From Marinobacter caseinilyticus (GTDB lineage: Bacteria; Pseudomonadota; Gammaproteobacteria; Pseudomonadales; Oleiphilaceae), in NCBI RefSeq assembly GCF_011074955.1, contig NZ_WUQJ01000006.1, forward strand, positions 1 through 64,000: a DNA stretch of 64,000 nt, in the 5' to 3' direction. Shown in pieces: positions 37,219-46,703 of the stretch; position 1 is the stretch's first letter, and every line of letters starts with the position of its first letter. The position numbers were made by a program, and so were the translations under genes. The notes beneath the pieces are model-generated. The model was not told where the DNA came from. It searched no databases and was given only the letters and a program-made list of their open reading frames with translations.

Positions 37219-37657
37219 GTGCTCATCAAATATTTTTCCCGGGCCGACTGTGACACGCCCGGATTACCATTACCGTTTTTCCTGGATTCTGTTCAGGCGG
37301 ATTTCCCAAGCCCGGCCATCGACTACCTCGACAAGGCACTCGATCTCAACGAACTCTGTATTCGCCGGCCCGCAGCGACTTACCTCGTGCGGGCTGAGGG
37401 GGACTCAATGATTAACGCCGGTATTTTCGATGGTGATATTTTGATTGTTGATCGGAGCCTCAAAGCCCTTCACAACCACATAGTGATTGCGTCTCTGAAC
37501 GGTGATTTCCTGTGTAAACGACTACACCTGACAAGCGACACGCCTCGGTTAATTGCGGAAAAACCCCGCCTACACCCCCATCATTTTATCGGGCGAATCC
37601 GAGCTGGAAATCTTCGGTGTCGTCACGTATGTGATTCATTCGCTGATCGGACCCTGA
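37219..37657 (+). pseudogene. umuD: umuD, translesion polymerase V subunit, with a +1 frameshift
   Basis: Starts at GTG 37219 after AAGAGGA. The protein follows E. coli UmuD closely (LPFFLDSVQ, FPSPAIDY) and has the self-cleavage serine in AEGDSMINAGIFDGD and the lysine in FLCKRL. The cleavage site reads VQA-D-FPSPA, so the usual glycine after the cut is aspartate. Near the end a run of five C (37575-37579) shifts the frame. With four C the frame would continue as SGESELEIFGVVTYVIHSL and stop at 37655-37657, just before umuC. As written, umuD reads straight into umuC in one frame. This could be a true mutation or a homopolymer error. Confidence 0.85.
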
Positions 37658-37659
37658 GA

Positions 37660-38933
37660 ATGACCGTGTACGCCTTATGTGATGCGAACTCGTTTTACGC
37701 CAGCGTCGAGCAGATCTTTCAGCCCGCTTACCGGGGACGACCGCTCATCGTGCTGTCGAATAATGACGGTTGCACTGTGGCCCGTAACACAGAAGCCAAA
37801 CGGATTGGCATCAAGATGGGCGCACCGCTTTTCATGATCCGCGATCTCGTGCGCCGACATAACGTTGTAGTGTGCTCCTCCAATTACGCGCTTTACGGGG
37901 ATATGTCTGACCGATTCATGCAGACCCTTGAAGAGCTGTCGCCGAATGTCATGCCTTACAGCATTGACGAGGCTTTTCTCGATCTTTCCGGAGTCAAATC
38001 GGCGATGTCGCTGAAAGAATTCGGCCACCAGATCAAGAACCGAGTAGCGCAATGGACAGGATTGCCCATCTGCGTTGGTATATCGAGCACCCTGACGCTG
38101 GCCAAACTCGCAAACCACGGGGCAAAACAATACCCCAAAACCGGGGGTGTGGTGGACCTGACGAGTTCTGAGCGACAACATAAATTGCTGGCCATTACCC
38201 CGGTTGAAGAAATTTGGGGCATCGGGTGGCGTCTGGCCAAACGGCTGAAGCCTCTAGGAATCGTCACGGGCCTGGATCTGGCAAAGGCAGATCCGGCGTG
38301 GGTTCGGAGCCACTTTTCCGTGGTTGTTGAGCGAACCGCCTGGGAGCTTCGCGGCGTGGCTTGTCAGGAAATCGACGAAGTCCCCCGGCCAAGCAGCAAA
38401 TCGTATGTAGCCGATCCTTTGGTCAACCGGTGGCCCATCTTGATGATATGTTGGCGGCTGTTACCGGGTTCGCAACCCGGGCAGCAGAGAAAATTCGGGG
38501 TGAAGAACGGGTGGCCGGGCAGCTTTCAGCATTCCTCTCGACCAACCGCTTCACAGAGGGGCCGCGTTACAGCAATTCCGCCAATCAAACCCTGCCCTAT
38601 CCCAGTAGCGACACCCGTGTTCTTGTCGAGGCAACTACCCGGCTGATCACCCAACTCTGGCGAGATGGATTCCGCTTCAATAAGGCTGGCGTTATGCTCA
38701 TGGACTTCAGGGAATCAGTGAACAGTCAGGGGGATATTTTTGATAATAAAGGTGATTCAGAGCGGAGCCGCGCTTTGATGACGGCGCTGGATCGGATCAA
38801 TCGAGTGGCTGGCACGGGTACCGTAACGTTCGCCCGACAGGCTCAATGGGGCCAGCAGCCATGGGCCATGCGACGGGACTACCTGTCGCCTGCCTTCACC
38901 ACGCGCTGGAGTGATTTACCCCGTGCGCGGTAA
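37660..38933 (+). pseudogene. umuC: umuC, DNA polymerase V catalytic subunit, with a -1 frameshift
   Basis: Starts at ATG 37660, two bases after the restored umuD stop. The Y-family polymerase landmarks are intact: CDANSFYASVEQIF, SNNDGC, the catalytic YSIDEAFLDL, and the helix-hairpin-helix region. At 38382-38386 a run of five C moves the reading out of frame. The correct frame resumes as AKQQIVCSRSFG and continues to the C-terminus at 38933, with the little-finger domain and the tail FTTRWSDLPRAR. Adding one C restores a normal protein of about 424 residues. Both umu lesions are single-base changes in C runs. Confidence 0.88.
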
Positions 38934-39084
38934 GGCGGCTGATGGTAGAGGTTAACCAATAACGGACTCGTCCCGTAATGGAATAAGGCCATTCTATTAA
39001 GGGCAGAATCGGTGTCTTCCGGAAGCAGAGGTCCGAATACTCTTTAGTGAGCCCACCCGCGTCTACAGACAACCCTACGGAAAC

Positions 39085-39109
39085 GAGGCTGGCCCTGTGG
39101 GCCAGCCTC
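39085..39109 (-). terminator. Hairpin downstream of the TSP3 lipoprotein gene
   Basis: GAGGCTGGCC and GGCCAGCCTC form a perfect 10-bp stem with a 5-base loop, 19 bases past the minus-strand stop at 39128. The following transcript bases (CGUUU) give only a weak U-tract, so termination may be partial. Confidence 0.6.
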
Positions 39110-39127
39110 ATACCGAGCGCCTATCCG

Positions 39128-42100
39128 CTACTCGACCACCACCTCCCAGCCAACAGTCGGAGTCACGCTACCAATTAACGAGACCGTCTTAATGGTTCCG
39201 ATTCGGCCTGCGGCACTGCCAACAATGTCTTCAAAGGTCAGAACTTTTTCGATGGTAGCGAGCTGTGAGACATTGGTGGCAAATTCTGTGCATGAATCCA
39301 GTTCCTTAACCTCTCCACTCAGCACAATGGCATCGCCTGCCTTCATGACAAACTCTTGCTCTGCATAACTACCGGCGAAATAGAGCAACGCAAAGTTCGG
39401 CAGGTTGACATAGGGGCAGAGACCATCAAGCGTGCTTGATTCGTAAGATGAATTGTTTGTGAATTCAACGTTATCCAATACCAGGCTGCCCGGAAAACGT
39501 TGGCCTGGACCCTGGGCGTAAAAATACCAAGCCCAACCACTCTCGCCACCATCCAGCTGTAGATAAGTGTAGCGAAGGGTAACCACCGCATCGGGAACAA
39601 ACGGATTACTGCCAGCTGTCTGTTCTTTACCGTCGGTACGATTGTCGTCATCGGTGTCAGGATCGGTCGGGTCCGTCGGCCCGGGATTTACCCCACCACT
39701 ACGATTCACCTCGTCACCATCGCTTATGCCATCCAGATCAGTATCAGCCAGCAATGGGTTGGTGTAGAAAGTCGTTGCCGTTGAGCGGCCAGGAATCAGC
39801 AGGAGAAATCCCTCCTGCGTTTCTGCTTTATCCGACAAACCATCCGAATCACTGTCCGAAAGCAACGGACTGGTCCCCAGGCCCCCGGTCGAGCTCGGGA
39901 AATCCAGAACCGGATAGAGTTGTGCAAGCTCGGAATACTTTCTCAGGTCATTCACTTCCTCGTAATCCGACAGTCCGTCACCGTCCGTATCCTGGTTATT
40001 GGGATCGGTTCGCAAGTCCCGCTCAATTACATCCGGCAAACCGTCAAAATCGGTGTCTGGCAGCGACGGGCTCGACTTGACCGGGTAGCCAATGGCCCCG
40101 TTCGCGCTCACCAGCCACCCCAACTCAGTTTCCTCACGGTCCGACAGACCATCCAGATCGGAATCGATAAAGTCGGTGCCATCAAACTGGGTTGGGATCG
40201 ACCCCAACCTCAGTTCCAGACCGTCCACGAAGGTATCGTTGTCCGTGTCCCGCCGCAGCGGATCTGTGACCAGATTTTCTATGGCAAGTCGAATCGTGTC
40301 GTCACCCAGGGCGACGCTGTCGATCAACTGGTTGCTACCCGGAAGAATTATCACACTCCCTTCACCCACGGGATTACCCACAAGCGCGCGTTGAATGTCG
40401 TCGCCATTCTTCACGGACTCGACGATTCCATTGCTACCATCCACGATGGCCAGTCCCGCAGCAAAGCCGTCAAGTTCCGTAAAGTCCGAGATGGCGTCCC
40501 TGTCGGTGTCCCGCTGGGTCGGATCCGTCGCCGGGGGGATGCTGTTTATTGACTCATAAAGATCGTCGCCCGCCAGGGGGGTGGTCAAAATGTTATCGGC
40601 GCCGGGACCAACTATCGCTGTGCCATACGCCACGTTGGTGCCGACCGGCACCAGTTGCTCGTCGGTATCGCTGGCCAGGCTCTCCGCTACACCGTTTCTG
40701 CCGGCAATGATGCCAATCGCCTGATCAATACCGACCGCTTCCCGCTGCAGGAAGGCACACAAGGCGTCGGTTCGGGGGTCATTCGGCTCACAGTAACGGC
40801 GCAGGTCCTGCTCCACCGGGTCCAGCAATCCGTCACCATCGGTATCCCTGAAACGGGGTGATGAAAAGGTTTGCGTCAGGTTGCCCCCATCCACAGCGAC
40901 CTTCCAGCCGACGTTGATTTCCGCAAAGTCGCCGAGTCCGTCCCGGTCGGTGTCACGGGAATCCGGGATACCATCGCAGAAGGGCTCCGGCAGTGGACAC
41001 CCTGCGGCCACATCCGGATCGAAGTCTTCCCCGAAGTCGGCGTTGACGTAGTTGTCAGTACCGCTGTCCGTGGACCCCGACAGGAACTCGTTGCGGGCAA
41101 ACAGCCCGTCGCCATCGAGGTCCTGCAAAAAGGCCAGGAACAGATCATTGCCCGCTTCAACCAGAATTTCATTGAAATCTGCCGCTGCCGGCAGATTTTC
41201 AGACGTTAGCACCACCCAGCCACGGTTCAGGTCACCATTGCGCAGGGTGTTAATCCGCACCAGTTGTTCCGGACCACTACAGGCATTGACCGGCTCCGCA
41301 ACCGGAGCCAGGCAGCGGACGTCGGAGTCGCCGACAGCGCAGGCGCAGTCGCTGTCTACCCGGCACACATCGCCCGCTTTATTGGAGGTAACCGCGCAGG
41401 AGCGACTGGTTTCATAGCCACCGACAAACTCGACTGCATCATCACCGAAACGGCCCGTGTCCAGCCTGCCGTTGGCTCCGGGCCCTATGACCAGAGTTCC
41501 CAGGCTCAGGCCGGTGGTATCCCTCGGCACAAGCTGGACATCGTCCCCCTCCGCCAGGCTGTCGGCACGTTTATTGAGACCCGCGACAATGCCATTGGCG
41601 ATCTTGGGGTTGGTGACAAAATCATCGCCGGCAGGCCGGCTGTCCAGCCATCCGTTCGGGCCGGCAGCAACAACCGGCTCGCCGTCCACCAGGGTAACGA
41701 TGTCGTCGCCGCCTATCGTCATCAGGCTGTCGGTGTCCAGAAGGCCATTACCCCCGGGAACAATCCGGTCCAGGGTGGTGTCGTGTCGTGGAATGTCCAT
41801 GATGGCCTCCAGCACGTAACCGATCGGCAGACCAATCGGGTCGCCATTGGAGGCAAAACCGCCCAGATAGCCACCGCCGGCGACCGCGCCGTCATCCAGC
41901 ACTCCGCTGGTCGCGACCAGGTAATCCGTTGCCGCCTCGGCATCGCCGAAATCCAGTGCGATGCGAGCGGTTCGGTCCCGTGCCACCTGGTTGATAAAGG
42001 TATAGGTCCGACCCAACTCATCGGTCACCCGGTAATTGGCGACGCGGAAGACCAGGCCGGCCGGCTTGCGCATGATGTCCTCGACAAGATTCGGGAACAC

Positions 42101-44212
42101 TTCGCGGCTGGTAAACAGAAAGGGGCCGCGCTCGGTACTGAACGCCCCAAGGCTGACATTCAGCGGCGTACCGGAAATCAGCTCCGAGTTCGACACCAGG
42201 GTCGCCACCGGCAGGAAGTTGGTCCGACTGCCGACCTGCTGCAATACCGTAATTTCAATGTCGCTGACATTGAAGGGAACATTACCGAGATTGAGGATCG
42301 ACAAATCCACGTCGATCCGGGCGCCCGTGATTTCGCGGGCCACGGTATTGGTGGTGGACAGCTCAGCCCCCTTGGTCAAGGAATTCTCATACACTTGCTG
42401 GCTCTCCTGCGCCGACGTATCGTCCGTCAGCACCGTGTTGGCCGCACTATAACCACCGGTGACCGTCAACTCAGCCCCTCCGCCTGGCTTAGGGTTATCA
42501 CCACCGCCGCCGAAGAAGCTGCCGGTTCCGAAGCCGGCTCTGAGCGATGCCTCGACCCCCCACTCGGTGGTGTCGCTGGTTGAAGTCGTGAAAGACGTAC
42601 TTTCAGCAGTCGCCAGGGTCGTATTGGAACTCGACTCTTGAGAAATGACTTCACCCGCCTCATTGGTGTAGCTGTAGCGCTCATCAATCTGCAGCCGGAC
42701 ATTGCCCACATCAATACGCAGTTTGGGCAAGTCCGCAAGCAATGGGTCCCGGTTTAACTCAAACAGTTCGCTATCGTCGGAGAGCTGGTCGCCATCGGTG
42801 TCGGCGAGCAATGGCGAGGTTTTCAGATCGAAGTGTTCGAAGCCATCGGCCAGGCCATCCTGGTCGGTGTCCTGAGAGAACGGATTGCTGAACACCGTAT
42901 TAAGTTCGAAGTTATCCCCGAGACCGTCACCATCCGTATCGGTGGCCCTGGGGTTCATCCCGTATTGCAATTCGACCCCATCATTCAGGCCATCGCCGTC
43001 CGTATCGGCAACATCCGGATCACTGGTCACCTGCCGGGTGATGATATCCCCGTTTGCCAGTTCGATGATCACGGTGTAGCCGGCCTGCTCTTCGTTGTCG
43101 TACAGCCCGTCACCGTCGGTATCCACCAGCTCGGCGCCGCCGGGCGGCGTGCCCGCAAACTCTGCCTTATTAGCGGTTAATACCTCCGAAATACCCGGTG
43201 TAACCTCAATCTGACGGCCGTACAAGTCGGTAACATTGACCACCGACACCAGGTAAGTCAGTTCATTCTGGGACCGCGTCGTCAGGCGAACGGCGGTATG
43301 ATCGATAGAGGTAAACTGGACTTCCACCACCTCCAGGTAACCGACCTCGGTATTCACGTTGGCCTGCACAATGCCGTAATTGGACGCATCAAGCGCGCCA
43401 TCGCTTACCGGCTTACTGAAGGCCAACACCACGTGGGTGTTGTCCACGGACCTGGCGCTCACCACCGACAGTGGCTCGGCAATCTCCGTTTGGCGCGTGA
43501 GCCCTACGAAAGCATCCTCGCCCCCATCGGCATAGAGCGGAATCTCACTCGCCCGGGCCGCCACGCCGGCCATTGTGACCGTATACTGGACGTCGTCTTG
43601 TGGGCTGGTATTGAGAACAACCGTATCAGCATTGGCGCCGAGTGTGGCCGCTTGTACTGCCAGAGAAGAGCCATCCGGTGCCCGAATCCGATAGCTTTCC
43701 AGGTAGCCGGCGTTGTCCGAGACCGGCTGACTGAACTGAATAAACACCACGGTGTCACTCAGCGATTTGATGTCCACAACGGTCAGCTCCTGGCTGGCGT
43801 CGCCGGTGAAGATGATGGGTTCATCCTCGAGGCCCGCAACGTCGAAGGTCAGGGTGCCATTGGGAACCAGTTGCTCATCTTCTGCGGCGGTTTTAATCTC
43901 GAGGATGACCGAACCGCCATCAGGCGCAGGATAGGCGCCGGTAACGGCGGCTGTTTTGCCATTCGACAGGGTGATGGTGTAAAGCTTGAGGTTGGTGAGA
44001 AGCTCTGGATCGGCACTTTGTTCAAAAGTCAGCTCAACGTAATGGGGGCTCAGGGATTCCACCCGCTTAACCGCAGGTAGCCGTTCTGCCAACGTTTGCA
44101 GTTCGTCGTCTGAATCGCCGCTGTCGCCTCCGCCGCACGCAACCATGAACATGGTTGCCAGAAGCACTGCCGTTAATCGTAACCACCGACCCGCCTTAAT
44201 TTTCGTGTTCAT
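39128..44212 (-). CDS. Large TSP3-repeat lipoprotein
   Basis: About 1694 residues from the ATG at 44212 (AGGTGAT before it); the frame extends 19 codons further up but then lacks a signal. The lipobox ends MFMVACGGGDSGD, so it is lipid-anchored. Residues 50-330 hold repeated SbsA-type Ig-like modules (for example VFIQFSQPVSDNAG and VVLAFSKPVSDGAL). Then come many calcium-binding thrombospondin type 3 repeats of the form DTDGDGLYDNEE, in at least two blocks separated by a Ser/Thr-rich and glycine-rich section (about 520-600). The C-terminal 150 residues form a separate domain. It is probably a cell-surface structural or adhesion protein stabilised by calcium. Confidence 0.82.
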   Translation of the reverse strand: MNTKIKAGRWLRLTAVLLATMFMVACGGGDSGDSDDELQTLAERLPAVKRVESLSPHYVELTFEQSADPELLTNLKLYTITLSNGKTAAVTGAYPAPDGGSVILEIKTAAEDEQLVPNGTLTFDVAGLEDEPIIFTGDASQELTVVDIKSLSDTVVFIQFSQPVSDNAGYLESYRIRAPDGSSLAVQAATLGANADTVVLNTSPQDDVQYTVTMAGVAARASEIPLYADGGEDAFVGLTRQTEIAEPLSVVSARSVDNTHVVLAFSKPVSDGALDASNYGIVQANVNTEVGYLEVVEVQFTSIDHTAVRLTTRSQNELTYLVSVVNVTDLYGRQIEVTPGISEVLTANKAEFAGTPPGGAELVDTDGDGLYDNEEQAGYTVIIELANGDIITRQVTSDPDVADTDGDGLNDGVELQYGMNPRATDTDGDGLGDNFELNTVFSNPFSQDTDQDGLADGFEHFDLKTSPLLADTDGDQLSDDSELFELNRDPLLADLPKLRIDVGNVRLQIDERYSYTNEAGEVISQESSSNTTLATAESTSFTTSTSDTTEWGVEASLRAGFGTGSFFGGGGDNPKPGGGAELTVTGGYSAANTVLTDDTSAQESQQVYENSLTKGAELSTTNTVAREITGARIDVDLSILNLGNVPFNVSDIEITVLQQVGSRTNFLPVATLVSNSELISGTPLNVSLGAFSTERGPFLFTSREVFPNLVEDIMRKPAGLVFRVANYRVTDELGRTYTFINQVARDRTARIALDFGDAEAATDYLVATSGVLDDGAVAGGGYLGGFASNGDPIGLPIGYVLEAIMDIPRHDTTLDRIVPGGNGLLDTDSLMTIGGDDIVTLVDGEPVVAAGPNGWLDSRPAGDDFVTNPKIANGIVAGLNKRADSLAEGDDVQLVPRDTTGLSLGTLVIGPGANGRLDTGRFGDDAVEFVGGYETSRSCAVTSNKAGDVCRVDSDCACAVGDSDVRCLAPVAEPVNACSGPEQLVRINTLRNGDLNRGWVVLTSENLPAAADFNEILVEAGNDLFLAFLQDLDGDGLFARNEFLSGSTDSGTDNYVNADFGEDFDPDVAAGCPLPEPFCDGIPDSRDTDRDGLGDFAEINVGWKVAVDGGNLTQTFSSPRFRDTDGDGLLDPVEQDLRRYCEPNDPRTDALCAFLQREAVGIDQAIGIIAGRNGVAESLASDTDEQLVPVGTNVAYGTAIVGPGADNILTTPLAGDDLYESINSIPPATDPTQRDTDRDAISDFTELDGFAAGLAIVDGSNGIVESVKNGDDIQRALVGNPVGEGSVIILPGSNQLIDSVALGDDTIRLAIENLVTDPLRRDTDNDTFVDGLELRLGSIPTQFDGTDFIDSDLDGLSDREETELGWLVSANGAIGYPVKSSPSLPDTDFDGLPDVIERDLRTDPNNQDTDGDGLSDYEEVNDLRKYSELAQLYPVLDFPSSTGGLGTSPLLSDSDSDGLSDKAETQEGFLLLIPGRSTATTFYTNPLLADTDLDGISDGDEVNRSGGVNPGPTDPTDPDTDDDNRTDGKEQTAGSNPFVPDAVVTLRYTYLQLDGGESGWAWYFYAQGPGQRFPGSLVLDNVEFTNNSSYESSTLDGLCPYVNLPNFALLYFAGSYAEQEFVMKAGDAIVLSGEVKELDSCTEFATNVSQLATIEKVLTFEDIVGSAAGRIGTIKTVSLIGSVTPTVGWEVVVE

Positions 44213-44905
44213 ATCACCTAACCTCAATAATGTGTAAACACTCACCCGAAGAACCAGAAAATTTGTCAATCACAATAAAATCCGACCGCAAATCAGGCGG
44301 CAAGGCAGATACAAGGCGTTACATTGAAAGCCAGATTCAAGAGAGTAGGTTAATTTTTAGTAACAGTCTGTAGCCCAAATGGGCTATTTTCACCGATCAA
44401 TCTTCAGCTTTATGGTCAGTCCGGAGCCCAGACCGGCGTCAATGTCCCGGAATTGGGCGGCTGCCTGTCAGGGACACTGGCTGTTTTCACTCTATTGAGT
44501 TGGTCAGCGAACTGAAGAAATCGGTTTCATTGGCAAGGGAGTTTGAGACTGAAACGCGATCTGCCTAAATTAAGGCAACAACAACGATGGGGACTTGGGG
44601 AGTTCGATTTTCTACGCTAAACAGAAATTTCCACACACGGGGCGCTACTGAGGCGGTTTTACTCGCCATCCAATTTGGGTAGAAACATCTGAGAAATTAC
44701 AGCCGGCTCGATTTATACCCTGCTTCGTAGGTCCATGAATCGAGCGCCCGCGTGCTGGCCATTGACTGGGCCTGCAATTCTGAATGAATTGGTTTGAAAA
44801 CAATTTCACGGGTTGGCATGTATTCCAACAGGCGGTCATGATCATCACGGATTATGAGCTTACCCGTCTATCAACAGGCGTCTCGCCGGATTCTTGATCG
44901 ATCCC
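44213..44905. other. Gap without a supported gene
   Basis: This holds the promoter region of the TSP3 lipoprotein and the sequence downstream of the isocitrate dehydrogenase gene. A 6-bp stem with four T after it (44371-44390, plus orientation) looks like a terminator but no plus-strand gene ends there. A minus-strand frame of about 55 codons ending near 44700 contains LLEYMPTREIVFKP and WTYEAGYKSSRL; I do not recognise it and would not call it a gene. Confidence 0.35.
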
Positions 44906-46663
44906 TCAGCGGGCATCCTCCGGAAGCGACTGGAGCGCGCCTTCCACTGCGTCTAAAAAGCCGACCATGTCCACCACCTGCTCTGAATTTGGATCGACGG
45001 TCTTACCCTTGAGGTCGGCGGTGACAATGCCTCTGTCAACAGTGTCGGTCAATGCTGCCTTCAGGTTGACGGCGTATTCGGTCAGGGGCGCGTTGGCCTC
45101 GCGCTCCCCCAAATTTTCCAGAGCGTTAGCGAGCGCAAAGATCAAGGCAGAGGGGTTAAAGTGGGCATCTCGGCCGTCACTCTCCAGATACTTCAGGTAG
45201 AGGTCATGGGCAGTGCCATGGGGCGCCTCAAAGAGCATGGTGCCGTCCTTGCTCTCAATGATGGAACTGGCAGTGGCCAAGCTGCCGCCGAGAGCCGCCG
45301 AGATGTCAGAGAAAATATCGCCGTCCAGGTTCTGGGAGGGATAGAGAGCGTTTCTCGGGGGGTCGGTGATCATCTTTTTGAGCTGACTTGAGGGGCGCAT
45401 GATCATGAACGACGGCGGCGGCGTGTGCTCACGTGCCAGTTCCCGGCGCACTTCGGTAATGACGTCACTGAAGACGTCGTCGTATTCCATGTACTCGCGC
45501 TTCAAGCCAAAGTAGACCTCTTTGTCCTTGCGGGATGCGTCACGGAACACCTGGGCTACCCAGTCCTTGATGGCCTCGCGGTCATTGGACATGAGCAGTA
45601 TGGGGTCCCCTGTCCTTACCCGGCGGGCATGTTTTTCCTCGCCGTCAACGATCACCTTGAGAATGCCGTCTTCCTCTGCCGGCATGTTGAAGCTGCCGTA
45701 CTGGTCGCCGCCGCCGGCGCTCATGCGGGAAATAGACACGTGGGCGCTACGACTGGGAATGCCGAACTCCCGGAGGTGGTTTACCAGTTTGAACAGCTTG
45801 CGCCCGGTGGTGTTGTCGGGCACGCCCCATAACGCGCGCTCGGGTGGATTGGAGACAATGCGCGCGGCCTGGGCGTCGATGAGCTCGTAGTAGTAGCTCA
45901 GTCCGAGTTCCTTAATCTGCTGTTGGTAGTCGCTGTGGTAGATGTCCTCAATCACTGAACGCATGGCACCGTCGTAACCGGGAATAACAGTGTCTTTCAG
46001 TCCCAGGTAGACATCCCGTTTCTCATCAATGGCCCGCTGGAAGAAACGGTGAGTCCAGGCTTTAACATCCTCTACATCGTTGGTGGCCAGCAGCCAGGGG
46101 TCGCCCTTGCGGACCTCTCGGCGGTGCAATTCCACAGGGTCGCCGCTGCTGCCGACAAACATCAGTTTGACCACGCCCGTAGCCTGGGAGAGCTGGTTAA
46201 AGCTGCTCTTGATGCCACCGAACTCCATGGTGTCCACTTCGATGTCGCGGCCAATCCAGTCTGGCCGGCTGATCTTGAGGTTGCGGAACTGGATGTCCTC
46301 ACGGGTGATGTTCCCGCTGATGCCTTTGCGGATGGCGCCGTTGGGGGATTTGGTGGCCAGAGGATGAAGATTGCCGGAATCCACATCGGGGTGCTTGCGG
46401 AGCAATTCTTCCAGTTGCTGGCGGTTGACGGTCATACCAGCGTTCTTCACCCCCACTCCATGACGCTGAAGGGCGTCGATGGCATCCATCACTGCCTGGC
46501 CATTGGTCAGCAGGCGGTGTTCCGCGGACAAATCGATTTCCTCAAGCTGGATGTTCAGACGGGCAGTCACGAATTTTTCGAGAATTTTCTCGAAAGCAAC
46601 CTGGGCCATTTCGTCGCCGTGAAGGATGACCAAAGGCGACGCTACGTTGATTTTGCTGTCCAT
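44906..46663 (-). CDS. Isocitrate dehydrogenase (type II-like) with internal duplication
   Basis: A 585-residue NADP-type isocitrate dehydrogenase homologue. The N-terminus (LVILHGDEMAQVAFEKIL) and the substrate motif SPNGAIR at 106-112 match the eukaryotic-type dimeric enzyme of about 410 residues. A middle segment occurs twice: 138-280 and about 308-442. Copy A includes VYLGLKDTVIPGYDGAM and ELIDAQAARI; copy B includes VYFGLKREYMEYDDVF and leads into NLDGDIFSD and EAPHGTAHDLY. In the human dimeric enzyme, the residues matching copy A's lysine and aspartate reach into the partner subunit. Copy B provides the metal-binding aspartates. It follows mqo by 40 bases on the same strand, a TCA-cycle pair. 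GGGAGAAATCT precedes the start. Confidence 0.8.
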   Translation of the reverse strand: MDSKINVASPLVILHGDEMAQVAFEKILEKFVTARLNIQLEEIDLSAEHRLLTNGQAVMDAIDALQRHGVGVKNAGMTVNRQQLEELLRKHPDVDSGNLHPLATKSPNGAIRKGISGNITREDIQFRNLKISRPDWIGRDIEVDTMEFGGIKSSFNQLSQATGVVKLMFVGSSGDPVELHRREVRKGDPWLLATNDVEDVKAWTHRFFQRAIDEKRDVYLGLKDTVIPGYDGAMRSVIEDIYHSDYQQQIKELGLSYYYELIDAQAARIVSNPPERALWGVPDNTTGRKLFKLVNHLREFGIPSRSAHVSISRMSAGGGDQYGSFNMPAEEDGILKVIVDGEEKHARRVRTGDPILLMSNDREAIKDWVAQVFRDASRKDKEVYFGLKREYMEYDDVFSDVITEVRRELAREHTPPPSFMIMRPSSQLKKMITDPPRNALYPSQNLDGDIFSDISAALGGSLATASSIIESKDGTMLFEAPHGTAHDLYLKYLESDGRDAHFNPSALIFALANALENLGEREANAPLTEYAVNLKAALTDTVDRGIVTADLKGKTVDPNSEQVVDMVGFLDAVEGALQSLPEDAR

Positions 46664-46703
46664 AGATTTCTCCCGGCGGTATTCGCAGTATAGGTCGATC
46701 TCG

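Noticed and set aside
41264..42583. Plus-strand open frame of 439 codons
   Set aside because: It is antisense to the TSP3 lipoprotein gene, whose codon bias and repeats keep the other strand open. There is no ribosome binding site or family match.
44371..44390. Terminator-like hairpin with four T on the plus strand
   Set aside because: No plus-strand gene ends near it, and the stem has only six pairs.
44645..44848. Minus-strand 67-codon frame downstream of isocitrate dehydrogenase
   Set aside because: No ribosome binding site, no family match, and a competing frame in the same place looks equally protein-like.
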